Source of the DNA: Paenibacillus agri
GTDB taxonomy: Bacteria > Bacillota > Bacilli > Paenibacillales > Paenibacillaceae
Assembly: GCF_013359945.1 (NCBI RefSeq)
Contig: NZ_JABWCS010000213.1
Coordinates: forward strand, 1 to 64,000
Direction: 5' to 3'
Length of the DNA: 64,000 bases
Made by a program: the position numbers and the translations under genes. The notes beneath the pieces are model-generated. The model was not told where the DNA came from, made no database searches, and was given only the letters and a program-made list of their open reading frames with translations. Below, in pieces: positions 35,476-44,766 of the stretch. How positions within the stretch are numbered: position 1 is the first letter of the stretch; every line of letters begins with the position of its first letter.

Positions 35476-35742
35476 ATGACAGCTGAGATAGTAAGCGCGG
35501 AAATGCGCCGCAGCGAGGATGGAAGTTTTGTAGGCAGAACGGTGTTTACATTGGAGAACCATACTTCTTCGTATGAGATTACGTTTTATAGTAAGAAGGG
35601 GAGCGAGTGGGATTACAGCCTTAGCTTTGCCGGAGAGCCGGGAAGTGAAGAGCAATTCCTTCAGACGGATACCTTGCTGGAAGAGAACGATGAAATCTTC
35701 AATCAGCTGTTAGATGCAGCTATCGAAGTTCAGGAAGTATAG
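35476..35742 (+). CDS. Small uncharacterised acidic protein (88 aa)
   Basis: The soluble 88-residue protein has an alternating polar/hydrophobic pattern, probably a beta-sheet (VGRTVFTLENHTSSYEITFYSKKGSEWDYSLSF) followed by an acidic helix (TDTLLEENDEIFNQLLDAAIEVQEV). The ATG at 35476 follows AAAGGGTG. I do not recognise the family. It is flanked by a terminator-like hairpin. Confidence 0.6.
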   Translation: MTAEIVSAEMRRSEDGSFVGRTVFTLENHTSSYEITFYSKKGSEWDYSLSFAGEPGSEEQFLQTDTLLEENDEIFNQLLDAAIEVQEV

Positions 35743-35762
35743 GAAGTAAAGGAAGTAAAGCC

Positions 35763-35819
35763 GTAACTTGGATGCAGGCGCAGTTATCTATTCTATTGCG
35801 CCGCATCCGCAAGTTAGCA
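35763..35819. terminator. Terminator-like hairpin between convergent genes
   Basis: TAACTTGGATGCAGGCGCA pairs with TGCGCCGCATCCGCAAGTTA across a T-rich loop. It lies between the plus-strand 88-residue gene and the minus-strand ktrB. Confidence 0.6.
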
Positions 35820-35830
35820 CTTATATTTTT

Positions 35831-37177
35831 TTAACCAATAGTAATATTGCCTTCAGGATAACGGTACAATTCTTTACTCTTCTTCGGCTTCAAGGCGTAG
35901 GCGAGTGTAAGTGGTCCGATCCGTCCAACAAACATCAGGATGATCACGAGCATTTTACCGATCATAGTTAGCTCAGGGGTAAGACCCATCGTGATGCCAG
36001 AAGTGCCAAACGCCGATACCGCCTCAAACAGGACAGTGAGGAAGCTTGCCCGCTCTGTCACGGACAGCAGCATCGTTGCTATGACCACAAGCATCAGGGA
36101 CAGCAGGGTCATGGTAATCGCACGGTAAACATTGTCTTTGGAGATACGGTGGCGGAACATAATGATATCCTCTCTTCCCCGCAAGCGGGCATATACGGCA
36201 CTGGCAAGGATCGCAAATGTCGTAATCTTGATCCCACCGCCTGTTGATCCCGGAGCCGCGCCGATAAACATCAGGAGAATCAGCAGAAAATGCGTGGACT
36301 CCCGTAGCAGCGGAATATCGATGGTAGTCACCCCGCCTGAACGTGGCGTTATGGCTTGAAGAAATGAGGCCATCACCTTCCCGCCCGCATGAAGTGGCTT
36401 CAGGGTATGGTTCAACTCCAACCCGAAAAAGATAACTGCCCCGAGCCCGATTAACACAGCAGAAGTGGTCAATACAACCTTGGAGTGCAGCGTAAGGCGT
36501 CTGCGCTTGCGGAAGTCTATCACATCAGCCATGACGATAAATCCAATCCCGCCAAGGAAAATAAGCAGCATCGAGATAATATTGACTATAGGATCTTCTA
36601 CATATCGGGTTAGCCCACTGAACGGTCCGTGGATATCCCCGAAGAGATCAAAGCCTGCATTGTTAAAGATCGAAATGCTATGGAAGATCCCGTAATAAAC
36701 AGCTTTTCCTAATGGCATATCCAGCATAAAACGAGCGGCCAGCAGAACAGCACCAGACAGCTGAATCACGAGTGAGTAGAGCAGGACTCTGCGAATGAGT
36801 AGGACAATGCCCTGCATGGAGTTTTGGTTCATAGATTCTTGCAGCAACAGTCGTTCCTTCAGGGATATGCGTTTATTCAGCACCAGCGTAATAAGAGTCG
36901 CCATGGTGACGAATCCCAATCCACCGAATTGAAACAGCACCAGTAGAACAATCTGTCCGAATGTGGTCAGTTGTGTTCCCGTATCGATTACAGCTAGTCC
37001 TGTTACACAAGTAGCAGATGTAGCCATGAATAGGGCATCGATGAAGTGAATTCTTCCTGTTGTTGATGAAACTGGCAAGCAAAGCAGCGTAGTCCCAACT
37101 GCGATCAGCAGCAGAAAACCGAGTGATAATATTTTGGGTGGTGTAAGTTTAGGACTGCCTAAGTTTAGATTGGCCAA
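35831..37177 (-). CDS. ktrB: TrkH/KtrB-family potassium transporter subunit
   Basis: The 448-residue membrane protein has four M-P-M units with filter-like motifs: TSATCVTGL, NNAGFDLFG, GAAPGSTGGGIK and SAFGTSGITMG. It should form the K+/Na+ channel-like part of a Ktr system, gated by a cytoplasmic KtrA subunit that is not in the window. It is transcribed alone; 37178-37425 upstream shows no riboswitch I can recognise. Confidence 0.9.
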   Translation of the reverse strand: MANLNLGSPKLTPPKILSLGFLLLIAVGTTLLCLPVSSTTGRIHFIDALFMATSATCVTGLAVIDTGTQLTTFGQIVLLVLFQFGGLGFVTMATLITLVLNKRISLKERLLLQESMNQNSMQGIVLLIRRVLLYSLVIQLSGAVLLAARFMLDMPLGKAVYYGIFHSISIFNNAGFDLFGDIHGPFSGLTRYVEDPIVNIISMLLIFLGGIGFIVMADVIDFRKRRRLTLHSKVVLTTSAVLIGLGAVIFFGLELNHTLKPLHAGGKVMASFLQAITPRSGGVTTIDIPLLRESTHFLLILLMFIGAAPGSTGGGIKITTFAILASAVYARLRGREDIIMFRHRISKDNVYRAITMTLLSLMLVVIATMLLSVTERASFLTVLFEAVSAFGTSGITMGLTPELTMIGKMLVIILMFVGRIGPLTLAYALKPKKSKELYRYPEGNITIG

Positions 37178-37425
37178 TGTAATTCTCCTGACGATTCATA
37201 ATGGAAAGTTGTTGACCAGATTATAACACAACTCCGCAGAGCTTCACTAAGCGTAGGAGGAAAAAGGTGTGTTTTATCTAATTGGTAATATAAAGATTTT
37301 GTGAAATCCAGTGGAGAGGATATATGGAAGGACATTGAGAATGACCACTGGTTTAAGTTTAAAATCCTGATGGGAATTTCTTGATGATCTGTCGATGTTG
37401 ATAATTAAATCAAGGAGGAGTAAAA

Positions 37426-37938
37426 ATGATGATTACACTTAGAGTGCTACATCCCGGCGATGCCGAAGAACTGCTAAACCTGCAACACCGTCTGGATGAG
37501 GAATCTTCATTTATGCTGCTTGAACCAGACGAACGAAGGACCACGGTAGAACAGCTGAAGGACATGCTCACAAGTGTGGCATCTTCAGATACCTCGGTGC
37601 TGATCGGGGCTGAAGCAGAGGGTCATTTGGTTGGCTATCTATCCGTGCGAGGAGGGAATGTCCGGCGGAACAGGCATAGTGCCTATATTGTCATCGGTAT
37701 TCTCCGGCAGTATCAGGGCCTCGGCATTGGGAGCGGATTATTCCGGGAAGTGGACTCTTGGGCTGTGGAGAACGGGATTGTCCGACTGGAGCTGACTGTA
37801 ATGACCCATAATGACAAAGCGGTGGCGTTGTATCAAAAGAGCGGTTATTCCATTGAGGGAACCAAGCTGAAATCGCTTAAAGTGGACGGGCAATGGGTGG
37901 ATGAATATTATATGAGCAAGCTTTTAATAAATGTGTGA
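37426..37938 (+). CDS. GNAT-family N-acetyltransferase
   Basis: The 170-residue protein has the acetyl-CoA motif QYQGLGIGSGLFREVDSWA and a C-terminal ELTVMTHNDKAVALYQKSGYSIEG typical of RimJ/RimL-like and aminoglycoside-type GNATs. CAAGGAGGAG precedes the ATG; the second codon is also ATG. The substrate is unknown. Confidence 0.88.
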   Translation: MMITLRVLHPGDAEELLNLQHRLDEESSFMLLEPDERRTTVEQLKDMLTSVASSDTSVLIGAEAEGHLVGYLSVRGGNVRRNRHSAYIVIGILRQYQGLGIGSGLFREVDSWAVENGIVRLELTVMTHNDKAVALYQKSGYSIEGTKLKSLKVDGQWVDEYYMSKLLINV

Positions 37939-37960
37939 ATTAATAATAACAATTAATTGG

Positions 37961-38002
37961 AAAAGGGTTGAGCAGAAGAATGATCTGCCCAACCCTTTTT
38001 AT
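37961..38002. terminator. Bidirectional terminator after the GNAT gene
   Basis: AAAAGGGTTGAGCAG pairs with CTGCCCAACCCTTTT with T runs on both strands; it serves the convergent gene at 38027 as well. Confidence 0.8.
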
Positions 38003-38026
38003 ATCATTAATAGTTAATTACATAAA

Positions 38027-39343
38027 TTATAATGACTCTTGTTCCTCAGACGCTGGTGTCTCAATGATGATCTCCACCTTACGAATCCGGTGTTTGTTCA
38101 TCTCCCGTACAATCAGGGTCGCATGTTCTAATGCCACACTCTTACCAACAGCGGGATCGTTCAAGTGACTGTAGAGCCAGCCTCCAATGGTAGTTACTTC
38201 TTCATAACCGAAGTCGATACCCGTAATCTCTTTTACTTCCAGGAGAGAGACCTTACCGTCGAACAGATAGTCATTGTCAGACAGCTTTTCCACATTCTTG
38301 CGTTCGTCACCGTCGAATTCATCGCGAATCTCCCCGACAATCTCCTCAAGAATATCCTCGATCGTGATAAGTCCGGAAGTACCGCCGTATTCATCAAGCA
38401 GAAGCGCAATATGCACACGTTCGACCTGCATACGAGTCAGAAGCGTCTTGACCGGAGTGACTTCGGACACAGTCAGCACTGGCTGAATGAGACCCTTAAA
38501 GTCAAAGTCAGGATTATTATCATACTGTAAGAAAAGCTGCTTCGTATTGATCATACCGATAATATTATCCTTATTGCCTTCCGCCACAGGAAAACGGGTA
38601 TACTGTTCCTTACGGATAATATCCAAATTCTCCAACAGAGAATGATTGGTGAACAAGCACACCATATCTGTCCGGGGAACCATGATCTCACGGGCTAACA
38701 TTTCGTCAAAAGCGAAGATCCGGTTAACATAACCGTATTCCGCTTTGTTGATCTTGCCACTTTCGTAGCTCTCCGAGAGGATAAGACGAATCTCTTCCTC
38801 CGAATGGGCGTCGCCATGTTCGCTGGCCGGCTTCATACCGAACAAACGGACCAGAAGATTAGCGGAACCGTTCATGAGCCAAATCAACGGGTACAAAATT
38901 CTGTAGAACCAAATAATCAGTGGGGCTGTAATTTGTGCAATTTTCTCCGGAACATTAATAGCAGCAGTCTTTGGCGCAAGTTCGCCGACAACGACGTGCA
39001 GGAATGTCGCCACCAGGAAGGCGAGTGCAAAGGCAAGCGGTTTACTCACACTCTCACTGAGACCAAGCCAGTGGAAAATTGGGAACAGCAGATGCTCAAA
39101 AGCAGGTTCTGCCAGTGCCCCGATGCCGAGTGCGGTAATTGTAATCCCGAGCTGACAGGCGGACAAATATCCGTCAAGATTGGCAGCGACCTTTTGTACG
39201 GAGAGAGCGTTCTTGCGTCCCTCAATCACCATTTGGCTGATCTGGCTGCCTCTCAGTCTTACCATTGCAAATTCCGTTGCTACAAAAAAAGCGGTGAAAA
39301 TAATCAAAATAGCCACCAACGTCAAACTAAGTCCTATACCCAT
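38027..39343 (-). CDS. CorC/HlyC-type membrane protein (CNNM-CBS)
   Basis: The 438-residue protein has an N-terminal DUF21/CNNM membrane domain (LTLVAILIIFTAFFVATEFAMVRL, LACQLGITITALGIGALAEP), a CBS pair (AREIMVPRTDMVCLF, HIALLLDEYGGTSGLITIEDILEEIVGEI) and a C-terminal CorC-HlyC domain. Bacterial members transport Mg2+ or Na+. The ATG at 39343 begins the TM domain; the upstream ATG at 39388 lacks an RBS and adds a charged leader. No partner gene is adjacent. Confidence 0.88.
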   Translation of the reverse strand: MGIGLSLTLVAILIIFTAFFVATEFAMVRLRGSQISQMVIEGRKNALSVQKVAANLDGYLSACQLGITITALGIGALAEPAFEHLLFPIFHWLGLSESVSKPLAFALAFLVATFLHVVVGELAPKTAAINVPEKIAQITAPLIIWFYRILYPLIWLMNGSANLLVRLFGMKPASEHGDAHSEEEIRLILSESYESGKINKAEYGYVNRIFAFDEMLAREIMVPRTDMVCLFTNHSLLENLDIIRKEQYTRFPVAEGNKDNIIGMINTKQLFLQYDNNPDFDFKGLIQPVLTVSEVTPVKTLLTRMQVERVHIALLLDEYGGTSGLITIEDILEEIVGEIRDEFDGDERKNVEKLSDNDYLFDGKVSLLEVKEITGIDFGYEEVTTIGGWLYSHLNDPAVGKSVALEHATLIVREMNKHRIRKVEIIIETPASEEQESL

Positions 39344-39488
39344 ATAATCTTTACCATCCCTTTCGTTCCTTAAATAGGTTATACTCATATTATGAGTTCT
39401 TATGAACCAATTTTACGAACTTTTCGCTAAAATATCAAATGTAAGTGATTTACATTATTTCTGAAGGGAAACAAGGAGGGATACTGAC

Positions 39489-40250
39489 ATGGAGTCATTC
39501 ACATTGACCCGTATCGAAATGTCCTGTCTTCTGCTCTCGCTCACCGGTGTTTCATCGCAGAAACCGCTGAATATCCTGCAGGAAGCCTGGACTAAATTTC
39601 ATCATGATGAGGTCCGGACCGGCACGACGCTGCCGGCCTTTTTGTCTACCGACATTCCGCCTATCCTGCATAAGATCATCAAAGGAGGGGCCGTTAAGGG
39701 CTTATCTCTTGGTGAGATCGCAGCACTGGGCCATCTGGTTGAGTATTCGAACCTTTCGGTTACAGCGATGCAGAACTGGGTGAAGCGCGACTTCAAGGAA
39801 TATTTGGGTTCTCCACAAGCAGGGAAGAAGTATTCATTTAACCAGGCAGCGCTGCTGTTTATGATAGATGATTTGAAGTCGGCACTTGATTTTGAGAGTA
39901 TTCGTCAGCTTTTTCAGCTGCTATTTCTGAAGCCGGAGCGCGATGATGATGATCTCATTGAGCCTGCGCAGATGTACTCTTCCTATGCCGGTCTTTTTGA
40001 AGAGATCAAGAGTAACCCTGTACTGCATACCCAAAGAATCGGTGGACGCGACCTGCATAAGAATACCTGGAAGGACAGTTCGCTCGCCAGAGCAACAGAA
40101 GGCATCCTGACCCGGTTGAATCATCTGAGCAAGTCGCAGCGGGAAATGGTGCAGAATGCGCTGCTGGTAGCTGCTATTTCTGTACAGACCTGTTACTTCC
40201 AATCGCTGGCCAAACAGTATTTTAATGCGGTGTTATTCCTTGATTTTTGA
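39489..40250 (+). CDS. DUF1836 protein
   Basis: The 253-residue protein has the DUF1836 signature: SLGEIAALGHLVEYSNLSVTAMQNWVKRDFKEYLGSP and KKYSFNQAALLFMIDDLKSALDFESIRQLFQLLF. The first part resembles a MerR-like winged helix (recognition helix then GKKYSF wing), so DNA binding is a reasonable guess. CAAGGAGGG lies before the ATG. The function is not established. Confidence 0.8.
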   Translation: MESFTLTRIEMSCLLLSLTGVSSQKPLNILQEAWTKFHHDEVRTGTTLPAFLSTDIPPILHKIIKGGAVKGLSLGEIAALGHLVEYSNLSVTAMQNWVKRDFKEYLGSPQAGKKYSFNQAALLFMIDDLKSALDFESIRQLFQLLFLKPERDDDDLIEPAQMYSSYAGLFEEIKSNPVLHTQRIGGRDLHKNTWKDSSLARATEGILTRLNHLSKSQREMVQNALLVAAISVQTCYFQSLAKQYFNAVLFLDF

Positions 40251-40332
40251 ACACTTCGATTCTAAAATGTGTATGAGCAATAATCAGGGTAAGATTTAAC
40301 AGTCGAGAGGCGTAGAAAGTGGGGACTTGAAC

Positions 40333-41544
40333 GTGAATCAAATGACGCTGCTGCGGAATCCGAAGCAACGAAAGCTACTGTTCAGCGCGGGGCTAAGCTG
40401 GATGTTCGACGCGATGGACGTGGGGATGATTTCTTTTGTCGTTGCGGCATTGGCTAAGGACTGGAAGCTCGGGCCGGAGCAGATTGGATTATTAACTAGT
40501 ATTAACTCTATTGGAATGGCTGTCGGGGCAGCGGCAGCGGGAATTTTGGCGGACCGCTTTGGACGTAAATCGGTGCTATTGTGGACATTGTTGATTTTCT
40601 CTGCGGCGAGCGGACTGTCCGCTTTTGCCACCGGATTTACCATCCTGTGTGTTCTCCGGTTCGTTGCCGGATTTGGACTTGGCGGGGAGCTGCCGGTAGC
40701 CTCTACTTTGGTATCAGAGAGTATGCCAGCTAAGGAGAGAGGCCGTGCCGTAGTGCTGCTGGAGAGCTTCTGGGCACTAGGCTGGATTCTTTCTGCACTG
40801 ATTGCCTTCTTCGTAATTCCTGATTACGGTTGGCGTGTAGCCTTTGCGATAGGGGCCGTGCCGGCGCTCTATGCTCTTTATCTTCGCCGGGCGATTGATG
40901 ACTCTCCGCGCTTTGCAGAAATCAAGAAAGCCCCGGTCTCTCTGAAGAACCGTATCGCTACAGTCTGGTCCTCGGAATATCGTCGTTCGACGATCATGCT
41001 CTGGATCTTATGGTTTACAGTCGTCTTCTCTTATTACGGTATGTTCCTGTGGCTGCCTACTGTTATGGTGCTTAAGGGCTTTAGTCTGGTCAAAAGCTTC
41101 GAGTATGTCCTGATCATGACCTTGGCTCAATTGCCTGGCTATTTCACTGCCGCTTACTTTATTGAGAAATTCGGCCGTAAGTTCGTACTGGTGATTTATC
41201 TGCTGTTCACGGCAGTCAGCGCTGCCTGGTTCGGCAACGCCACGACGGAAGGAATGTTGATGGCAGCGGGTATTTGCCTATCGTTCTTTAACCTTGGCGC
41301 TTGGGGTGGCATGTATGCCTACACGCCGGAGCTGTATCCAACGTCTATTCGTTCGACGGGAGCAGGCTTAGCTACTTCCTTTGGACGAATCGGGGGGATT
41401 ATCGCCCCGCTGCTGGTCGGGATGCTGGTAGCACGATCCGTGGAGATCAGCTCTATCTTTATGCTGTTCTTCGCAACCATCATCGTAGGTGCTGTTGCGG
41501 TGTTGTTGCTAGGTAAAGAAACCAAAGGAATAGAGCTGGATTGA
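40333..41544 (+). CDS. MFS transporter, NiaP-like
   Basis: The roughly 403-residue, 12-TM transporter has the MFS loop motif GILADRFGRKSVLLW, its second-half counterpart YFIEKFGRKFVLVI, and RFVAGFGLGGELPVASTLVSE. It is close to the NiaP (niacin) and sugar porter-like group; the nicotinate assignment is tentative. The start is not certain: GTG at 40333 after AGTGGGGA, with a TTG at 40327 and ATG at 40342 also in frame. Confidence 0.85.
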   Translation: MNQMTLLRNPKQRKLLFSAGLSWMFDAMDVGMISFVVAALAKDWKLGPEQIGLLTSINSIGMAVGAAAAGILADRFGRKSVLLWTLLIFSAASGLSAFATGFTILCVLRFVAGFGLGGELPVASTLVSESMPAKERGRAVVLLESFWALGWILSALIAFFVIPDYGWRVAFAIGAVPALYALYLRRAIDDSPRFAEIKKAPVSLKNRIATVWSSEYRRSTIMLWILWFTVVFSYYGMFLWLPTVMVLKGFSLVKSFEYVLIMTLAQLPGYFTAAYFIEKFGRKFVLVIYLLFTAVSAAWFGNATTEGMLMAAGICLSFFNLGAWGGMYAYTPELYPTSIRSTGAGLATSFGRIGGIIAPLLVGMLVARSVEISSIFMLFFATIIVGAVAVLLLGKETKGIELD

Positions 41545-41601
41545 AGCAGGCTGCGCTAAGCGCATTGCAAGATTGCAAGAAGACCTTGAGTACGCATGGA
41601 G

Positions 41602-41638
41602 ACGGTTCTTTCACGATAGTGAACAGGGCCGTTTTTTC
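41602..41638 (+). terminator. Terminator after the MFS gene
   Basis: ACGGTTCTTTCA pairs with TGAACAGGGCCGT, followed by TTTTTC. Only 37 bp separate it from the start of the next operon. Confidence 0.75.
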
Positions 41639-41674
41639 TAATATTAGCCAAGGCAAGGGGAGGGAGGAGAACCT

Positions 41675-43438
41675 ATGAGCAACGGAAAGAAGCCGCATTT
41701 CTCGGAATGGGTATGGGAAAGCACGGAGCAGAATATAGCTATTCCACCACGGGATGCTTCAGCGGCAGCGGACTCTGTACCGGAACGATCTGCCGTGACG
41801 AAGCCGCAGCGCTCTGCCTCGAAGGAGAAAAAACAGAAATTGCCGGAGACTGCCGAGCAACTGCAGCTTTGGGATGCAGAAACAGAGGAGCCAGTGACCA
41901 CGACAGAGAGTGAATTCGTGCAGCGGGCAAGGCAACTTGCAGAGGTTAAGGGAGACGCGGCACTCTTCGTGCCGTTCAAGAGCTATTGGCCGAATTATGG
42001 TCATATGACGGGGGCACAGAGCAAATGGTATTTCTTCTGGCGCGGTGAAGTCCGTGAGGGAAGATATCCGGCTACGGATTTATCTTATGTTTTTCTGCAT
42101 GTGTATGAATTGATTAATGGTGTTGGCTGGGATGATCCGCAAGATGGATATGCGCAGTTATGCCGGATATGGGAAGCGTATCGGGATAAGTTCAAGCGAC
42201 TGGATCAGTATATGGGTGGCTGGATTGCTGATTTTTCCTTCGTACATAAACTGGAGATTCCACTCTCGCTGATTGTAGCCCGTTCCCGGGGACTGGCAGG
42301 AGACCTTGCCGAACTGGAACTAATGCGCTGTCTCTCTTCGGCCAGGGAACAGTTGAGCTTTGCTGTGCTTACCTTCATGTCAGACTATGACATCAGCAAG
42401 TCCAAGTTCTTCACCGGCGAAGGCCAGGAAGCTGCTGAATTATATATCCCCAAGGTTGTATCATTAATCGATGCCTATGTGATGCGCAAGCATGGACAGT
42501 CGCTGGTGGAAATGTTCCCGCCTGGGGCGCCAGTGCTAAGAGAGCGCTATCTGTTCCGCAGTGCGGTATACGATATTTCACTGTACGGTTACTCCGTGCT
42601 CGTTCCGGTGGTTCGGATCAGCAAGTCTCTTCCGCTGCGTAGTCTTGTAACACGTCTGTTCCGGTTAACTGAGAACAAACTGCGTGAGCTGATGGGCTTC
42701 CGGGGCAGGTTGAAGGGTGTGAAGCTGGATGCTGACATGGAAGAGTTGGTCTCCCAGTACCTTCAGCGGGAGTTTCATAGAGCCCAGCAGGAAGAAATGG
42801 GACCCGCAGTTGTCATTGACGCAGAGAAGCTGGAACGGCTGCAGGCAGACTCTGACGTTGTGCGCACCCTGCTCACTGTCCAGGATTTGGGGTATACTGA
42901 AGAGGTAGAGGCTTTAGACTGGTCTGAGCCGGGGGTAGTAGATGCCCACAAGAAAGTTCTGGAAGGCAGCGAGAAGATTAATGACGGGTCGAAGATCGTT
43001 AAGGCGAATGTGGACGAGGGTTATGACCAGAGTGCTAAGTTACATGAATACGAGAGCAAAGATCTGAGTGATAAGACCGGGAACGATCATGAAGCTTCGG
43101 TCACTGCTGGTTTTGTTGCACCCGATCGCATAATTAACCCTGTAAGTAAGGCTGCTCAGGAAGAGGGAGACTCGCGACTTGAAGAGACAGCCGATGATTC
43201 GGAATGGGTGTCTTTTGCTGCGGCATTAACCCCCCTCCAGCGGAATGCAGCTCTGGCCTTGGCTGGTGACGATGGTTGGAACGAGGTGCAAAAGCTGGCC
43301 GCGGCGAATGGCACAATGGCTGAGCTGCTAATGGACGAAATTAACGATATCTCGATGGACATGCTTGGCGATCTACTGATCGATGGAGAAGAGGTTATGG
43401 CTGAGTATGTGCCTATGCTTTCATATTTGAAGAGGTGA
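41675..43438 (+). CDS. TerB-N/TerB-C domain protein, first gene of a three-gene module
   Basis: The 587-residue protein has a low-complexity N-terminus (1-80), a TerB-N domain (about 95-300: FVPFKSYWPNYGHMTGAQSKWYFFWRGEVREGRYPATDLSYVFLHVYELIN), a helical middle, an acidic linker (about 420-500) and a C-terminal TerB-C domain (about 360-400 and 505-587, including VVIDAEKLERLQADSDVV and LLMDEINDISMDMLGDLLI). No central TerB domain is evident. TerB-N/TerB-C proteins have been linked in genome surveys to helicases and P-loop ATPases in DNA-processing systems, and that is exactly the context here. GGGAGGAGAACC precedes the ATG. Activity unknown. Confidence 0.85.
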   Translation: MSNGKKPHFSEWVWESTEQNIAIPPRDASAAADSVPERSAVTKPQRSASKEKKQKLPETAEQLQLWDAETEEPVTTTESEFVQRARQLAEVKGDAALFVPFKSYWPNYGHMTGAQSKWYFFWRGEVREGRYPATDLSYVFLHVYELINGVGWDDPQDGYAQLCRIWEAYRDKFKRLDQYMGGWIADFSFVHKLEIPLSLIVARSRGLAGDLAELELMRCLSSAREQLSFAVLTFMSDYDISKSKFFTGEGQEAAELYIPKVVSLIDAYVMRKHGQSLVEMFPPGAPVLRERYLFRSAVYDISLYGYSVLVPVVRISKSLPLRSLVTRLFRLTENKLRELMGFRGRLKGVKLDADMEELVSQYLQREFHRAQQEEMGPAVVIDAEKLERLQADSDVVRTLLTVQDLGYTEEVEALDWSEPGVVDAHKKVLEGSEKINDGSKIVKANVDEGYDQSAKLHEYESKDLSDKTGNDHEASVTAGFVAPDRIINPVSKAAQEEGDSRLEETADDSEWVSFAAALTPLQRNAALALAGDDGWNEVQKLAAANGTMAELLMDEINDISMDMLGDLLIDGEEVMAEYVPMLSYLKR

Positions 43439-43446
43439 ATCACTGG

Positions 43447-44766
43447 ATGAATGAGCTGAAAATACCGAAACGGATGACGACGGCACTCGTCAATTCTCTG
43501 ACCGCAGGGGTTGTGCCACGGATCGGGCTGGAGCATATTGCCGTTGGCCGCAGGCCGGAGATCGAAGCGATCCTGCGTGATATGGATAACATTGCTGAAG
43601 GCGGTGCCGCCTTCAAGCTGATCACGGGCAAGTTTGGTAGCGGCAAAAGCTTTTTACTGCAAATGATCCGCAATTATGCGATGGATCGGGATTTTGTCGT
43701 AGCAGATGCTGATCTTTCCCCGGAACGGCGGCTGGTCGGAACGAAAGGACAGGGCCTGGCTACCTATCGTGAGCTGATGAGCCATTTATCGACCCGTACC
43801 CGCCCGGATGGCGGCGCGCTGGAGATTGTGCTGCAGAAATGGATTCTCTCGCTTCAGCAGACTGTGATGCGGGAACAGGGCTACGGCCCTGAGCATGCCG
43901 GTCTTGGCGAAGCTGTGGAGAAGCAGATCTATGCTGTGGCTTCCGAGATGAGGGGGCTGGTCCACGGCTTTGATTTTGCCAAGATTCTAGCGTCCTACTG
44001 GAACGGCCATAAGCTGGCCGATGATGATCTGAAGCAGGACGCACTCCGCTGGCTGCGCGGTGAATTCGCCACAAAGACCGAAGCACGAAAAGCGCTCGGT
44101 GTTGGTGTTATCATTGACGATGACAACTGGTACGATTACATGAAGCTGTGGGCGGAATTCACAGCGGCTATCGGGTACAAGGGGCTGCTTCTCTTTATTG
44201 ACGAGGGTGTCAACTTGTACAAGATTACGAATAGTATTTCACGGCAGAGCAATTATGAGAAGCTGCTCACGATGTTCAATGATACGATGCAGGGGAAGGC
44301 GGAGCATCTCGGGATTTTCCTTGGCGGGACTCCACAATTCGTTGAGGACGGCCGGCGGGGCTTGTTCAGCTATGAGGCTCTACGTTCCCGGCTTGTGGCT
44401 GGGCGGTATGCCGCAACAGGGCTGAATACCTTTACCGGGCCGATCATCGGTCTGGAGATGCTTTCACCGGAAGAGATCCTTGTTCTGCTGGAGCGGCTGC
44501 GCGATATTCATGCCCTGCATTACGGATATGAGTCGACGCTGAGCAGGGAGCAACTTGTACACTTCATGGAGGAAGCCGTCGGCAGACTAGGTGCGGACGA
44601 GCTGTTGACACCACGGGAGATCGTACGTGACTTCATGGATCTGCTGCATTCGCTGCACCAGCATCCGGAGCTGTCCTTTGAGAAGCTGGTGGGTGAAACG
44701 AAGGCTAAGGGTGACGAGGCCGAGCAGAGCGAGATGGATTCGTTATTAGCGGAGTTTGAGCTATGA
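43447..44766 (+). CDS. BrxD-like P-loop ATPase (DUF2791), second gene of the module
   Basis: The 439-residue ATPase has Walker A GKFGSGKS (61-68) and Walker B LLLFIDEG (247-254), with a sensor-like FLGGTPQF segment and family text YRELMSHLSTR, as in the BREX ATP-binding family (BrxD/DUF2791). In BREX type 2 and related loci BrxD sits beside the BrxHI helicase, as here. The ATG at 43447 follows GAGGTG; a GTG at 43435 overlaps the previous stop. It overlaps the helicase gene by 4 bp (ATGA). No PglZ, PglX or BrxC genes are in the window, so this is not a complete BREX system. Confidence 0.87.
   Translation: MNELKIPKRMTTALVNSLTAGVVPRIGLEHIAVGRRPEIEAILRDMDNIAEGGAAFKLITGKFGSGKSFLLQMIRNYAMDRDFVVADADLSPERRLVGTKGQGLATYRELMSHLSTRTRPDGGALEIVLQKWILSLQQTVMREQGYGPEHAGLGEAVEKQIYAVASEMRGLVHGFDFAKILASYWNGHKLADDDLKQDALRWLRGEFATKTEARKALGVGVIIDDDNWYDYMKLWAEFTAAIGYKGLLLFIDEGVNLYKITNSISRQSNYEKLLTMFNDTMQGKAEHLGIFLGGTPQFVEDGRRGLFSYEALRSRLVAGRYAATGLNTFTGPIIGLEMLSPEEILVLLERLRDIHALHYGYESTLSREQLVHFMEEAVGRLGADELLTPREIVRDFMDLLHSLHQHPELSFEKLVGETKAKGDEAEQSEMDSLLAEFEL

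Noticed and set aside
36132..36359. Short plus-strand frames opposite ktrB
   Set aside because: KtrB motifs are continuous on the minus strand; these are by-products of its codon pattern.
38804..39373. Long plus-strand frame inside the CorC/HlyC-type gene
   Set aside because: The minus-strand gene has all expected domains; the opposite frame has no RBS or domain.
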